A stretch of 64,000 nt of DNA from JAJDOD01 sp039024895 (GTDB lineage Bacteria > Pseudomonadota > Alphaproteobacteria > Rhodobacterales > Rhodobacteraceae): NCBI GenBank assembly GCA_039024895.1, contig JBCCPJ010000006.1, positions 94,031 to 158,030 of the forward strand, in the 5' to 3' direction. Positions 1 to 8,846 of this stretch are shown here, one piece after another. The position numbers and the translations under genes were made by a program. Each line of letters opens with the position of its first letter. Position 1 is the stretch's first letter. The notes beneath the pieces were generated by a model. That model searched no databases and had not been told where the DNA came from. It saw only the letters and a program-made list of their open reading frames with translations.

Positions 1-107
1 TCCATATGCAAGTCGCTGGTATTCAGGACACGGATCAGAAGGTCGCTTCCGTTTGGCGTATGCGTAGACTGGAATTGAGTTGCTGATGCGTCGTTAGACT
101 TGCTCAT
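1..107 (-). CDS. Partial CDS, N-terminus of a possible 2',3'-cyclic-nucleotide phosphodiesterase / 5'-nucleotidase family protein
   Basis: An open frame starts at the ATG complementary to 105-107 and runs off the left edge without a stop (35 codons). The visible end reads LLIRVLNTSDLHM. This resembles the first beta strand and metal-binding DxH of calcineurin-like phosphoesterases of the CpdB/UshA type, whose first motif is typically written (E/N)T(T/S)DLHMH. The reading is divergent from nudC, with about 100 bp between the two starts. Only the first strand is visible, so the family call is an inference from a short motif; the existence of the gene is fairly likely because the frame is open and contains that motif. 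Confidence 0.5.
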   Translation of the reverse strand, partial: MSKSNDASATQFQSTHTPNGSDLLIRVLNTSDLHM

Positions 108-207
108 GTCGCAGCTATAGGGCGAGTTTGGTGATAGAACCAGCAGACACCTGTTTGCGCCTCGCAACCGCCCGTGCGAAACCATGGTCAAGTACGGAAC
201 GCGCTTC

Positions 208-1164
208 ATGAAAGATGCAGAAACGGTAATGTTTGGTGGCTCGGGCCTCGACCGCGCGGCAGAGCTGCGTCGCGAGCCGAATAAGATTGACGCGCTTTTG
301 AAAAATGGCAGTGTCGTGCCGTTTTGGCGCGGCAAGCCCTTATTGAACACGAAAACGCGGGTGCCTGTGTTCCTTCCCGCCAATCACGCTGTTTTCGCCG
401 ATGCCCTCGAACCGCCGGTCTTTCTTGGTTTGGTGGACGGATTTGGACGTTTCGCGCGTGACATTTCTGCGTTTGAGGCAGTGTCCGACATGGAAACGGT
501 TGGCCAGTTCACTGACCCATCTGAGCAGCATCATCCGGATTTGCCGGGCACGCAGGTCTTCGCCGAGCTTCGGGCCAATTTGTCGTGTCTGAGCCCGCAG
601 GCGGCCGAGCTTCTTGCGACCGGCAAGGCGCTGCTGGAATGGCACCGCACACATCCGTTCTGTGCCCGTTGCGGTGAAAAAAGCACCATGGCGGACGCCG
701 GTTGGCAACGGACATGCGCCAGTTGCAAGGCGCATCATTTTCCCAGGACGGACCCTGTCGTGATTATGTTAATTACGCGAGGAAACGCTGTCCTCATGGG
801 ACGCTCACCCCATTGGCCAGAAGCGATGTACTCCCTCTTGGCGGGTTTTGTTGAGCCTGGCGAGACCATTGAAGCCGCCGTCAGACGCGAGACATTCGAG
901 GAAGCAGGCGTTCGGGTGGGGGACGTTCGCTACCTGTCCTCGCAACCGTGGCCCTTCCCGAACTCCCTCATGTTTGGCTGCGAAGGTGCCGCAATGTCTG
1001 ATGAAATAAACATCGATCCAGCAGAAATCGAAGATGCGTGCTGGGTGACGCGCGAAGAGATGATGGCTGCGACGGCGGGCCATCGGCCTGATATGCGCCC
1101 TGCGCGACAGGGCTCCATTGCGCGTTTTTTAATCGAAAAGTGGTTGGCGGATGCGCTCGACTAG
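208..1164 (+). CDS. nudC: NADH pyrophosphatase NudC (Nudix hydrolase)
   Basis: NudC hydrolyses NAD(H) to NMN(H) and AMP and, in other bacteria, removes NAD caps from RNA. The protein has the family order: an N-terminal NudC domain, a four-cysteine zinc ribbon (CARCG then CASC, near residues 148-172), and a Nudix domain. The Nudix box is complete, from GFVEPGE through RETFEEAGV. The diagnostic NudC motif SQPWPFP follows it, which separates NudC from other Nudix proteins. I chose the ATG at 208 rather than 184 because relatives begin directly with the MKxAExVxFGG-like segment. It is followed after 15 bp by an SRPBCC gene on the same strand, so the two may be co-transcribed. No key residue appears to be missing. 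Confidence 0.93.
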   Translation: MKDAETVMFGGSGLDRAAELRREPNKIDALLKNGSVVPFWRGKPLLNTKTRVPVFLPANHAVFADALEPPVFLGLVDGFGRFARDISAFEAVSDMETVGQFTDPSEQHHPDLPGTQVFAELRANLSCLSPQAAELLATGKALLEWHRTHPFCARCGEKSTMADAGWQRTCASCKAHHFPRTDPVVIMLITRGNAVLMGRSPHWPEAMYSLLAGFVEPGETIEAAVRRETFEEAGVRVGDVRYLSSQPWPFPNSLMFGCEGAAMSDEINIDPAEIEDACWVTREEMMAATAGHRPDMRPARQGSIARFLIEKWLADALD

Positions 1165-1179
1165 CGGCAAGGCGGCGAT

Positions 1180-1629
1180 ATGAAGCTATCGACAAGCGAG
1201 GATATCGATGCACCGATTGAGAGAGTTTTTGCATCCGTTTCCGATTTTGCGGCATTCGAGCGCCGGTTAGTGCGCCGAGGTATCGACATCACCCGTGATG
1301 AAAGCACGCCCCACGACCAAGTTGGCGCGCATTGGCATGCGACGGTCTTATGGCGAGGTCACGCCTACAAAATTGACGCCAGACTTGTGTCGATGAACCC
1401 GGTTGAAGGCTACTTGTTCGAAAACAGTTCGAACGGGGTAGAGTGCCTCGCAAGCGTGGATCTCGTTGCTTTGTCTGAAACTCGTACACGTCTTCTTGTA
1501 TCTCTCGATTTGAAACCTGCAACGCTTTCGGCCCGGCTGTTACTTCAATCGCTGAAGTTGGCGAAAGGCAATCTGACTCGCCGGTTCGAAGCGCGTGTTC
1601 ATGACTTTGCCAAGGACTTATCGAGCTAG
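1180..1629 (+). CDS. SRPBCC (START/Bet v1-like) family protein
   Basis: The 149-residue protein starts KLSTSEDIDAPIERVFASVSDFAAFER, shown here only in outline: a first beta strand ending in an acidic-alanine-proline turn, followed by the valine-phenylalanine helix and the aspartate-phenylalanine of SRPBCC proteins. This family forms a helix-grip fold that binds hydrophobic ligands; the ligand here is unknown. It lies 15 bp after nudC and its last 12 bp overlap the 3' end of the convergent membrane-protein gene. A stand-alone SRPBCC protein behind nudC fits my memory of Rhodobacteraceae gene order, but no function follows from that. Confidence 0.8.
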   Translation: MKLSTSEDIDAPIERVFASVSDFAAFERRLVRRGIDITRDESTPHDQVGAHWHATVLWRGHAYKIDARLVSMNPVEGYLFENSSNGVECLASVDLVALSETRTRLLVSLDLKPATLSARLLLQSLKLAKGNLTRRFEARVHDFAKDLSS

Positions 1630-2217
1630 TCGGACGTTCCGGGTTCGATCAATCACGAAACTCACAACCGGTGAAAAGATCGCCGTAACGATTGCGCCGC
1701 CAAGGCCGACAATATAGATCGCCCCGATGATTTCGCTCAAGACCTCCCACTCGAAGGTTTTTAGCGCGCTGAATACGCCGAGGGCCAAGGCGGCAATCCA
1801 TCCCGCACTGGACATGCCCGCCAGCGCGCCGAGTCGCAGTCGGTGGGTGATGGGAAGGTCGCCAAAACGATGGCCCGCATAGGCGATCATCGTAGGCAGT
1901 CCGAGCCGCCCGATCAGGTATGCATTGACGGTCAGAAGTCCGACAACACAGAGTTTTGCGATAAGTTTTGGTGAGAAGTTCTCAGGAGAAAAGCCGGTTC
2001 TGAGCCAAAGCAAAACAAGACCGCTTGCCCAAAACAGGGCGAGGCCGAAGGCGACGGTGTGATGGTAGCGTTGGAGATCGTAAAGTTCACGTTCATCGAG
2101 GGGCCGAAACAGGGAACGAGCCGCGCAGAGATCAGCGATGATAGCAACACCGAAACCGAGCGCGAGACCTAACAAGTGTGCGGCGCGGGCCGCGTCATTC
2201 AGAAGGATGAGGTCCAT
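1618..2217 (-). CDS. Integral membrane protein of unknown function
   Basis: The 199-residue protein has about five hydrophobic segments (roughly residues 11-32, 52-72, 84-108, 127-152 and 160-190) and almost no soluble domain. Short loops carry arginines (ARSLFRPLDERE, RLRLG). I do not recognise the family and see no catalytic motif. The gene is convergent with the SRPBCC gene, overlapping its end by 12 bp, and divergent from ftsW across a 222-bp region that must hold both promoters. Confidence 0.72.
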   Translation of the reverse strand: MDLILLNDAARAAHLLGLALGFGVAIIADLCAARSLFRPLDERELYDLQRYHHTVAFGLALFWASGLVLLWLRTGFSPENFSPKLIAKLCVVGLLTVNAYLIGRLGLPTMIAYAGHRFGDLPITHRLRLGALAGMSSAGWIAALALGVFSALKTFEWEVLSEIIGAIYIVGLGGAIVTAIFSPVVSFVIDRTRNVRLAR

Positions 2218-2439
2218 CCGCGTTCCAGTCGTGATTTTATATCCCGGGACCGGAGGTTCCGACCCACACCATCATCATTGGTAAAGTCTCGCGGAAATGT
2301 GGCACCCTTTGGACGGCATTATGACAGGCGGGAAACGGATTGTCGCGAAACTGGAATTTGCAAGGCTGGTGCTGCGGCAAATGATTCGCTATCATCACAT
2401 CAGACCCGGAAAACGGGCAAGAGGCAGTGAGCAGGTCTC

Positions 2440-3606
2440 ATGACAGATATGATTTATGGCTCGAGCCTTTCAGGGGACGGCGAGCCAATATTTCCCAGGT
2501 GGTGGCGCACCATCGACAAGTGGTCGGTGAGCTGCGTTTTATTGCTATTCGGTCTTGGCCTTCTGCTGGGACTTGCCTCCTCTCCTCCGTTAGCCGAACG
2601 AAACGGGTTTGGCGCGTTTCATTATGTCGAAAAGCAGTTAATCTTCGGCTTTCTGGCGCTCGTTGCAATGTTCACAATCACCTTGATGTCGCCCACGATG
2701 GTGCGACGGCTCGCGGTTTTGGGCTTCCTTGCGTCCTTTGTCGCCCTTTTGCTTCTTCCGTTTTTTGGAACAGATTTCGGCAAAGGCGCTGTTCGTTGGT
2801 ATTCCCTGGGATTTGGTTCGTTCCAACCTTCGGAATTCCTGAAGCCGGGGTTCATCGTGTTAGTCGGCTGGATGATCGCAGCCTCTAATGAAGTGGCCGG
2901 GCCGCCAGGGAAAAGCTATTCCTTTGGGTTGGCGATCATCATCGTTCTGCTTTTGGCCATGCAACCCGACTTTGGACAGGCATGTCTCGTTCTTTTTGCT
3001 TGGGGCGTGATGTATTATGTCGGGGGCGCACCGTTTCTCATTCTCGCCGGCATCGCGGGCATGACAGTCGCAGCGGGGGCCATGGCGTATCAGCATTCGG
3101 AACACTTTGCGCGCCGGATCGATGGCTTTCTATCGGCAGAAGTCGATCCCACGACGCAATTGGGTTACGCCGCCAATGCAATCAGAGAAGGCGGGTTTTT
3201 CGGTGTGGGCGTCGGCGAAGGTACGGTGAAATGGTCCTTGCCGGATGCGCATACGGATTTCATAATTGCAGTGGCTGCCGAGGAATACGGATTGCTCCTC
3301 GTGCTGGTCATAATCTTTCTTTATGCCACCATCGTGCTGCGCTCCCTCTTCCGGCTGATGCGCGAACGTGATCCTTTTATCCGCCTTGCGGGCACGGGGC
3401 TGGCGTGCACCTTTGCCATGCAAGCCATGATCAATATGAGCGTCGCCGTACGTTTGCTTCCCGCGAAGGGCATGACCCTACCGTTTGTCAGCTACGGCGG
3501 TTCGTCGCTTGTGGCCGGGGGCATTATGGTCGGCATGTTGTTGGCTTTCACCAGAACACGGCCCCAAGGCGAAATACGCGATTACCTCGTACGGAGCGCC
3601 AAGTGA
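2440..3606 (+). CDS. ftsW: FtsW, septal peptidoglycan glycosyltransferase of the SEDS family
   Basis: FtsW polymerises lipid II at the division septum together with a class B penicillin-binding protein. The 388-residue protein is almost entirely hydrophobic. It carries SEDS signatures: GAVRWYSLGFGSFQPSEFLK near residue 125, the long periplasmic loop with TQLGYAANAIREGGFFGVG, and PFVSYGGSSL near residue 350. The start at 2440 gives an N-terminus (TDMIYG..WWRTIDKWS) like that of other Rhodobacteraceae FtsW proteins. Its stop overlaps the GTG start of murG by 4 bp (GTGA), so the two are translationally coupled. The usual upstream neighbour murD is not here. Confidence 0.95.
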   Translation: MTDMIYGSSLSGDGEPIFPRWWRTIDKWSVSCVLLLFGLGLLLGLASSPPLAERNGFGAFHYVEKQLIFGFLALVAMFTITLMSPTMVRRLAVLGFLASFVALLLLPFFGTDFGKGAVRWYSLGFGSFQPSEFLKPGFIVLVGWMIAASNEVAGPPGKSYSFGLAIIIVLLLAMQPDFGQACLVLFAWGVMYYVGGAPFLILAGIAGMTVAAGAMAYQHSEHFARRIDGFLSAEVDPTTQLGYAANAIREGGFFGVGVGEGTVKWSLPDAHTDFIIAVAAEEYGLLLVLVIIFLYATIVLRSLFRLMRERDPFIRLAGTGLACTFAMQAMINMSVAVRLLPAKGMTLPFVSYGGSSLVAGGIMVGMLLAFTRTRPQGEIRDYLVRSAK

Positions 3607-4691
3607 GAAAGCCGCCCCACCTTGTCATCGCTGCTGGCGGCACTGGCGGTCATATGTTTCCAGCGCAGGCGTTGGCGGAAGTAGGACTGTCCCGTGGTTG
3701 GCGGGTGACACTGTCGACCGACCCGCGCGGCGCCAGATATGCAACAGGCTTTCCAAGCAGCGTGTCCATTCGCCAGGTGACAAGCGCCACCCCAGCTCGG
3801 GGTGGTATCGTTGGCAAGGTGCTGGCGCCGTTCCGAGTTCTGTTTGGAACGCTCACGGCGATTGCGCGCTTCGTCGCAGATCGACCAAGCGCAGTTGCTG
3901 GCTTTGGCGGGTATCCTTCAATTCCGGCGCTGTCTGCTGCGTGGGTCTTGCGGGTACCTCGGTTGATCCATGAGCAAAACGGTGTTTTGGGCCGAGTGAA
4001 CCAGGTCTTTGCCACGCGGGTGCACAATGTCGCCTGCGGCACATGGCCAACGGTACTTCCGTCCAATGCCGATGCGATCCACGTGGGAAATCCGGTTCGA
4101 GGTGCCGTTCGACAGTTGGCAGGATACCCATACCCGGGACCTGAGCAGACGCTCCATGTTGTGGCATTCGGTGGAAGTCAGGGAGCACGCGTGATCTCCG
4201 ACACAGTCCCGGAAGCAATTGCACGTCTGCCTGAAACACTGCGTCAAAAGTTGGCAGTCACACACCAAGCCCGACCGGAAGATGCGGCGCGTGTGAAGCA
4301 AGTTTACGACGCGGCGGGCATTGAAGTGGATATCGCGCCGTTCTTTGCCGATATGCCCGAGCGTATGGCGGCCGCGCATTTGGTGATTTGCCGGTCCGGC
4401 GCGTCATCTGTTGCAGACCTCAGCATCATCGGGCGTCCTTCCATCCTTATCCCGCTCGCCGCCGCCATTCGGGACGAGCAGACCGCGAATGCGCGGGGTT
4501 TGGTAGATGCCGATGCCGCGGTTTTGATCCCGGAGTCCAAGCTTGACCCAGCCAGTCTATCGGAGCAGATACTGCTCATATTGACATCGCCCGGTGTCGG
4601 CAAACGCATGGCGGCCAACGCGCTGACTGTGGGTACACCGAATGCTGCCGAAGCCCTCGCGGACCTTGTTGGCCACTTGGCAGGAGAGTGA
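3603..4691 (+). CDS. murG: MurG, UDP-GlcNAc:lipid I N-acetylglucosaminyltransferase
   Basis: MurG transfers GlcNAc from UDP-GlcNAc onto lipid I at the inner face of the membrane to make lipid II. The N-terminal glycine-rich loop AAGGTGGHMFPA is present directly after the start. The second half has GGSQGAR, HQ (residues near 220) and the C-terminal nucleotide-sugar region with CRSGASSVADL and DEQTANA. An upstream extension of the frame overlaps ftsW and is not plausible; the GTG at 3603 gives 362 residues, normal for the family, and overlaps the ftsW stop by 4 bp. murC follows 1 bp after the stop. Confidence 0.95.
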   Translation: MRKPPHLVIAAGGTGGHMFPAQALAEVGLSRGWRVTLSTDPRGARYATGFPSSVSIRQVTSATPARGGIVGKVLAPFRVLFGTLTAIARFVADRPSAVAGFGGYPSIPALSAAWVLRVPRLIHEQNGVLGRVNQVFATRVHNVACGTWPTVLPSNADAIHVGNPVRGAVRQLAGYPYPGPEQTLHVVAFGGSQGARVISDTVPEAIARLPETLRQKLAVTHQARPEDAARVKQVYDAAGIEVDIAPFFADMPERMAAAHLVICRSGASSVADLSIIGRPSILIPLAAAIRDEQTANARGLVDADAAVLIPESKLDPASLSEQILLILTSPGVGKRMAANALTVGTPNAAEALADLVGHLAGE

Positions 4692-4692
4692 A

Positions 4693-6114
4693 ATGAACGC
4701 AGCCGCCGTAACGAAACTCCCCACTGAAATGGGCCCTATACACTTTATTGGTATCGGTGGGATTGGGATGTCGGGGATTGCCGAGGTGCTATTGGAGGCG
4801 GGCTATTCTGTTCAAGGCTCAGACCTGAAGCGCTCCAAGATCACGGACCGCCTCGAAGCAAAGGGCGCGCGCATTTTCGAAGGCCAGCGGGGCGAAAATC
4901 TTGAAGGGGCGGAAGTTATAGTGATTTCCTCTGCCATTAAACGCGGGAATACCGAACTGGATCATGCCCGCTTGTTGGGACTGCCCGTTGTGCGCCGCGC
5001 GGAGATGTTGGCAGAACTGATGCGCCTCCGATCAAATGTTGCCGTCGCAGGTACCCACGGAAAAACGACAACCACGACGATGGTTGCGGCCCTTTTGGAT
5101 CATGGTGGCATTGACCCGACCGTCATCAATGGCGGGATCATCCACGCCTACGGGTCGAACGCGCGCGTCGGTCAGGGTGAGTGGATGGTCGTTGAGGCGG
5201 ATGAGAGTGATGGCACATTCAACCGTCTGCCGGCGACTATTGCGATCGTCACAAACATCGACCCCGAGCATATGGAACACTGGGGTACCATCGAAAACCT
5301 CAGAAAGGGCTTTGATGATTTTGTGTCCAACATTCCGTTTTATGGTCTTGCCGTTCTTTGTACCGATCACCCGGAGGTGCAGGCTCTGGTTGGTCGCGTG
5401 ACGGATCGGCGCGTCGTGACGTTTGGTTTCAACGCTCAAGCTGATGTGCGCGCCGTAAATCTGACCTTTGACAGCGGCAACGCGCATTTTGATGTTGAGA
5501 TTGCCGACGATGTCACCATTGAGGGATGTACCCTGCCCATGCCCGGCGATCATAATGTCTCCAACGCATTGGCTGCTGTTGCTGTCGCCCGACATCTCGG
5601 CATGAAATCGGTTGAGATTCGCGAAGCTCTTGCGCAGTTCAAAGGGGTGAACAGGCGCTTTACCCGCGTGGGTGAAGTTGATGGCGTGACCATCATCGAT
5701 GACTATGGTCATCATCCTGTCGAGATCGCGGCTGTGCTAAGAGCGGCCAGGCAGGCCGTCGGCAGCGACACGGACGCCCGTGTCATAGCAGTGCATCAGC
5801 CGCACCGATACTCTAGGCTCTCGTCGCTCTTTGAGGATTTCTGTACGTGCTTTAATGAGGCAGACGTTGTTGGCATCTCGGAAGTCTTCGGTGCAGGTGA
5901 AGCTCCGATCCCCGGTGCCAGCCGCGAAGACCTTGTGGCGGGCCTTATCCGACATGGCCACCGACACGCGAGATCCGTGATGGACGAAGACGATCTTGAA
6001 CGGCTCGTACGCGAACAGGCGCGTCCCGGTGACATCGTGGTGTGCCTCGGTGCGGGCACCATCAGTACATGGGCGAATAATTTACCAGCGCGGTTGTCAA
6101 AGTCCGCTGCCTAA
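4693..6114 (+). CDS. murC: MurC, UDP-N-acetylmuramate--L-alanine ligase
   Basis: MurC is the ATP-dependent ligase that adds L-alanine to UDP-MurNAc, the first peptide step of peptidoglycan synthesis. The Rossmann loop GIGGIGMSGIAE is followed by the Mur-ligase P-loop GTHGKTTTTTM near residue 115, the DESDGTF motif, the NIDPEHMEHW motif and the C-terminal DDYGHHP and HQPHRYSR motifs. The ATG at 4693 gives 473 residues and follows the murG stop with a GGAGAG ribosome-binding site. In most alphaproteobacteria murB follows; here the next gene is convergent and unrelated, so the cluster ends abruptly. Confidence 0.96.
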   Translation: MNAAAVTKLPTEMGPIHFIGIGGIGMSGIAEVLLEAGYSVQGSDLKRSKITDRLEAKGARIFEGQRGENLEGAEVIVISSAIKRGNTELDHARLLGLPVVRRAEMLAELMRLRSNVAVAGTHGKTTTTTMVAALLDHGGIDPTVINGGIIHAYGSNARVGQGEWMVVEADESDGTFNRLPATIAIVTNIDPEHMEHWGTIENLRKGFDDFVSNIPFYGLAVLCTDHPEVQALVGRVTDRRVVTFGFNAQADVRAVNLTFDSGNAHFDVEIADDVTIEGCTLPMPGDHNVSNALAAVAVARHLGMKSVEIREALAQFKGVNRRFTRVGEVDGVTIIDDYGHHPVEIAAVLRAARQAVGSDTDARVIAVHQPHRYSRLSSLFEDFCTCFNEADVVGISEVFGAGEAPIPGASREDLVAGLIRHGHRHARSVMDEDDLERLVREQARPGDIVVCLGAGTISTWANNLPARLSKSAA

Positions 6115-6162
6115 CGAAGCGCCGTGGGAGGTGACGAAGATTGCCTTGGCGCGAACACGCGC

Positions 6163-7143
6163 TCAAATCAAACCCGCATCCTTGAATAGCGCAGCAAGGC
6201 TGGCCTCCGGGCGTGCACCAAAGTGAGAAATGACCTCCGCCGCGGCGACGCATCCCATCTTACCGGCCGTTTCGAGCGATGTGTTCGCGGCATACCCGTA
6301 AAGAAAGCCCGCCGCGAATTGATCCCCTGCGCCGGTTGCGTCAATCGGCGTTATCATTTTGACCGGGACCGAAACCGTCGTCTCACCTTGCACAAGAAGA
6401 ACATCCTGACCGGAGCGCGTGCAGACCGCAACGCCCGCATCATTGGCTGCTTGCATTAGCGCCGATGACAGGTCCGTCTGGTAAAGCGCTTCCCATTCAT
6501 GCTCGTTCCCGATCACGTAATCCAGGTCTTGAACCAGACGCCGGAAGTCACCGCGATGCCGGTCGACACAGAACGGATCGGACAGAGCAATACCTGCACG
6601 CCCACCATTTTCCCGACAGAGCTTTGCGGCACGTTCAAATGCCGCTTTTCCCTTGTCTTTGTCGTAGAGGTACCCTTCCAAAAACAAAATTTGAGCGCGT
6701 CCTGCGACATCGTCCAAGACGTCCTCCGGTCCTAATTCTGACGAGATGCCAAGATAGGTGTTCATGGAACGCTCCCCATCCGGGGAAACGAAGATCATAG
6801 AACGTGACGTTGGTAACTCGCCGTCTGCCACCGGGGCATTTACAAAACTCGTGCCGTCATCCTCCATGGATTTCGCGTAGAAACGGCCAAGGGCATCGTC
6901 ATACACTCGCCCGATGAACCCAGTTTTCAGACCAAGATTGCCGAGGCCCGCGAGCGTGTTTGCAACGGAGCCACCCGCTGCCTGAACCCGCTCGGACATC
7001 GCTGCATAGAGTAACTCACCGCGATCACGCTCCACCAGCTGCATGATCCCTTTCTCAATCCCCATATGTTCGAGAAAGCTGTCATCTGCTTTTGCGATGA
7101 CATCCACAACGGCGTTGCCGATCCCGACGACTTGGAAACTCAC
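6163..7143 (-). CDS. PfkB-family carbohydrate/nucleoside kinase, probably adenosine kinase
   Basis: This family phosphorylates sugars or nucleosides with ATP. The protein has the N-terminal GNAVVDV strand, the GGSVANT motif near residue 58 that binds the substrate ribose, and the C-terminal PfkB signature DATGAGDQFAAGF, in which the aspartate of GAGD is the catalytic base. The glycine-serine-valine-alanine-asparagine motif and the FVSPDGERSMNTYLG segment are typical of proteins annotated as adenosine kinase in Rhodobacteraceae; other nucleoside or sugar substrates remain possible. The GTG start at 7143 overlaps the nth stop by 4 bp, so it is the downstream gene of an nth operon. Confidence 0.87.
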   Translation of the reverse strand: MSFQVVGIGNAVVDVIAKADDSFLEHMGIEKGIMQLVERDRGELLYAAMSERVQAAGGSVANTLAGLGNLGLKTGFIGRVYDDALGRFYAKSMEDDGTSFVNAPVADGELPTSRSMIFVSPDGERSMNTYLGISSELGPEDVLDDVAGRAQILFLEGYLYDKDKGKAAFERAAKLCRENGGRAGIALSDPFCVDRHRGDFRRLVQDLDYVIGNEHEWEALYQTDLSSALMQAANDAGVAVCTRSGQDVLLVQGETTVSVPVKMITPIDATGAGDQFAAGFLYGYAANTSLETAGKMGCVAAAEVISHFGARPEASLAALFKDAGLI

Positions 7144-7784
7144 GCTGTTTTCTCCTCAAATTGGCATAGGTCCGCTATCAGACACACCTGACATTTTGGT
7201 TTACGGGCAACGCACACATATCGCCCATGAAGAATGAGCCAATGATGCGCATGTAGCTGAAACTCGGCAGGAATGTTATCTTCGACGGCACGTTCGACAG
7301 CATCCACGTCTTTGCCTGGGGCAATGCCTGTTCGGTTTCCAACCCGAAATATATGTGTGTCGACGGCTTGGGCTGGCTGCTTCCACCACATGTTCAAAAC
7401 AACATTGGCCGTCTTGCGACCGACACCCGGCAGGGACTGCAAGGCGGCGCGGGACGACGGCACTTCTCCGCCATACTCATCAACAAGGATGCGCGCCATC
7501 TTCATCACGTTTTTGGCTTTGTTGCGGAACAGGCCAATTGTCTTGATGTGCTCAATCAGTTTTTCTTCGCCAAGCGCCAACATCTTTTCGGGTGTGTCAG
7601 CAATCTCAAACAGCTTTGCGGTTGCTTTGTTCACACCAGCATCGGTTGCCTGGGCAGATAACGCCACGGCAACGACCAATGTGTACACGTTAACATGGTG
7701 CAATTCACCCTTCGGTTCTGCTTCTGCATTGCGGAACCTTGTGAAAATTTCAACAAGCACAGGATAGGGGAGTTGTTTTGCCAT
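7140..7784 (-). CDS. nth: Endonuclease III, DNA glycosylase/AP lyase
   Basis: Nth removes oxidised pyrimidines and cuts the abasic site. The helix-hairpin-helix LPGVGRKTANVV contains the catalytic lysine, and AVDTHIFRV contains the catalytic aspartate. The C-terminal iron-sulfur cluster loop has the canonical spacing C-x6-C-x2-C-x5-C (CVARKPKCQVCLIADLC). I placed the start at the ATG complementary to 7782-7784 (MAKQLPYP), which gives 214 residues, the usual length; a start 12 codons upstream is possible but adds unmatched sequence. The gene is divergent from the Ada-like gene and is coupled to the kinase gene by a GTGA overlap. Confidence 0.95.
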   Translation of the reverse strand: MAKQLPYPVLVEIFTRFRNAEAEPKGELHHVNVYTLVVAVALSAQATDAGVNKATAKLFEIADTPEKMLALGEEKLIEHIKTIGLFRNKAKNVMKMARILVDEYGGEVPSSRAALQSLPGVGRKTANVVLNMWWKQPAQAVDTHIFRVGNRTGIAPGKDVDAVERAVEDNIPAEFQLHAHHWLILHGRYVCVARKPKCQVCLIADLCQFEEKTA

Positions 7785-7889
7785 CCGGCGTGTTTTGGCG
7801 GAATGTCCGGACGCGTGCAATCCCGCAAGTTCCGGGTCGAAAATGCGAAGATGATCCGCAATTCTAGGGTCAATGAACGAGGATCGCCG

Positions 7890-8729
7890 ATGACCAAACT
7901 AGAAGCAGGATACCACTACCAACTGATGCGCCGTGCGATCGATTTGATCGATTGCGAAAGCGGACAAGACAAGTCACTGGATGAGATCGCACGGGAGATG
8001 TCCATGAGCCCGGCGCATTTTCAACGCATCTTCAGTCGATGGGCCGGTGTGTCGCCCAAGCGTTACCAGCAATGGCTTAAGCTTGATCACGCGCGGCATC
8101 TGTTGGCGGAGCGTCACACCACATTGGAGACAGCGGATGCTGTTGGATTGTCAGGTTCCGGACGGCTGCATGACCTTTTCGTCCGTTGGGAGGCTATGAG
8201 CCCTGGAGACTATTCGAAAGGAGGCATGGGGCTCGAAATCCGCTGGGGCTGGTTTGAAAGTCCTTTTGGCCCTGCCTTGATCATGGGTACGGATCGCGGC
8301 ATTTGCGGGATCGGTTTCGCAAGCGAGACAACCGAAGAAGATACGATACGCGATTTGATGGGACGTTGGCCAAAGGCAACTTTCGTCGAGGACTCCGCCG
8401 CGCTTCAGGCCCATGCTGAGGCGGCATTTCCTGCCACCGGCGACGCAAAGGCAAAGCTATTTCTGATCGGTTCACCCTTGCAAATCAAAGTTTGGGAGGC
8501 GTTGCTTCACGTGCCGAGCGGATACGTGACCACCTATTCAGACATTGCGAGGGTCATTGGTCGTCCAAAGGCTGTGCGTGCGGTGGGCACCGCCGTCGGG
8601 CGCAATCCGATTTCATGGTTGATTCCCTGCCACCGGGCGCTTCGCAAGTCTGGTGGTCTGGGCGGCTACCATTGGGGACTGCCGGTCAAGCGCACTATGT
8701 TGGCATGGGAAGCAGCGGGAACGTCCTGA
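7890..8729 (+). CDS. Ada-like protein: AraC-type HTH fused to methylated-DNA--protein-cysteine methyltransferase
   Basis: The protein accepts alkyl groups from O6-methylguanine on a cysteine and is consumed in the reaction. Residues 1-100 form an AraC-type helix-turn-helix (DEIAREMSMSPAHFQRIFSRWAG). The C-terminal half is a complete methyltransferase domain, with the acceptor cysteine in IPCHRAL and the preceding arginine finger region RAVGTAVGRNP. The zinc-binding N-terminal domain of E. coli Ada, which senses methyl phosphotriesters, is absent, so a methylation-triggered activator role is uncertain. I chose the ATG at 7890 after GGATCGCCG; upstream in-frame ATGs would overlap nth. Confidence 0.88.
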   Translation: MTKLEAGYHYQLMRRAIDLIDCESGQDKSLDEIAREMSMSPAHFQRIFSRWAGVSPKRYQQWLKLDHARHLLAERHTTLETADAVGLSGSGRLHDLFVRWEAMSPGDYSKGGMGLEIRWGWFESPFGPALIMGTDRGICGIGFASETTEEDTIRDLMGRWPKATFVEDSAALQAHAEAAFPATGDAKAKLFLIGSPLQIKVWEALLHVPSGYVTTYSDIARVIGRPKAVRAVGTAVGRNPISWLIPCHRALRKSGGLGGYHWGLPVKRTMLAWEAAGTS

Positions 8730-8846
8730 TATAGGATAACAGGTGCCTGTTCTTGTGTAACATGTGGCGCTCGGCTGTTCTTCGCCCAAGCCGTGGATAT
8801 CTCTGTACGCCAGAAGCGTTCCTCGGCACAAAGGAGATGCGCAATC

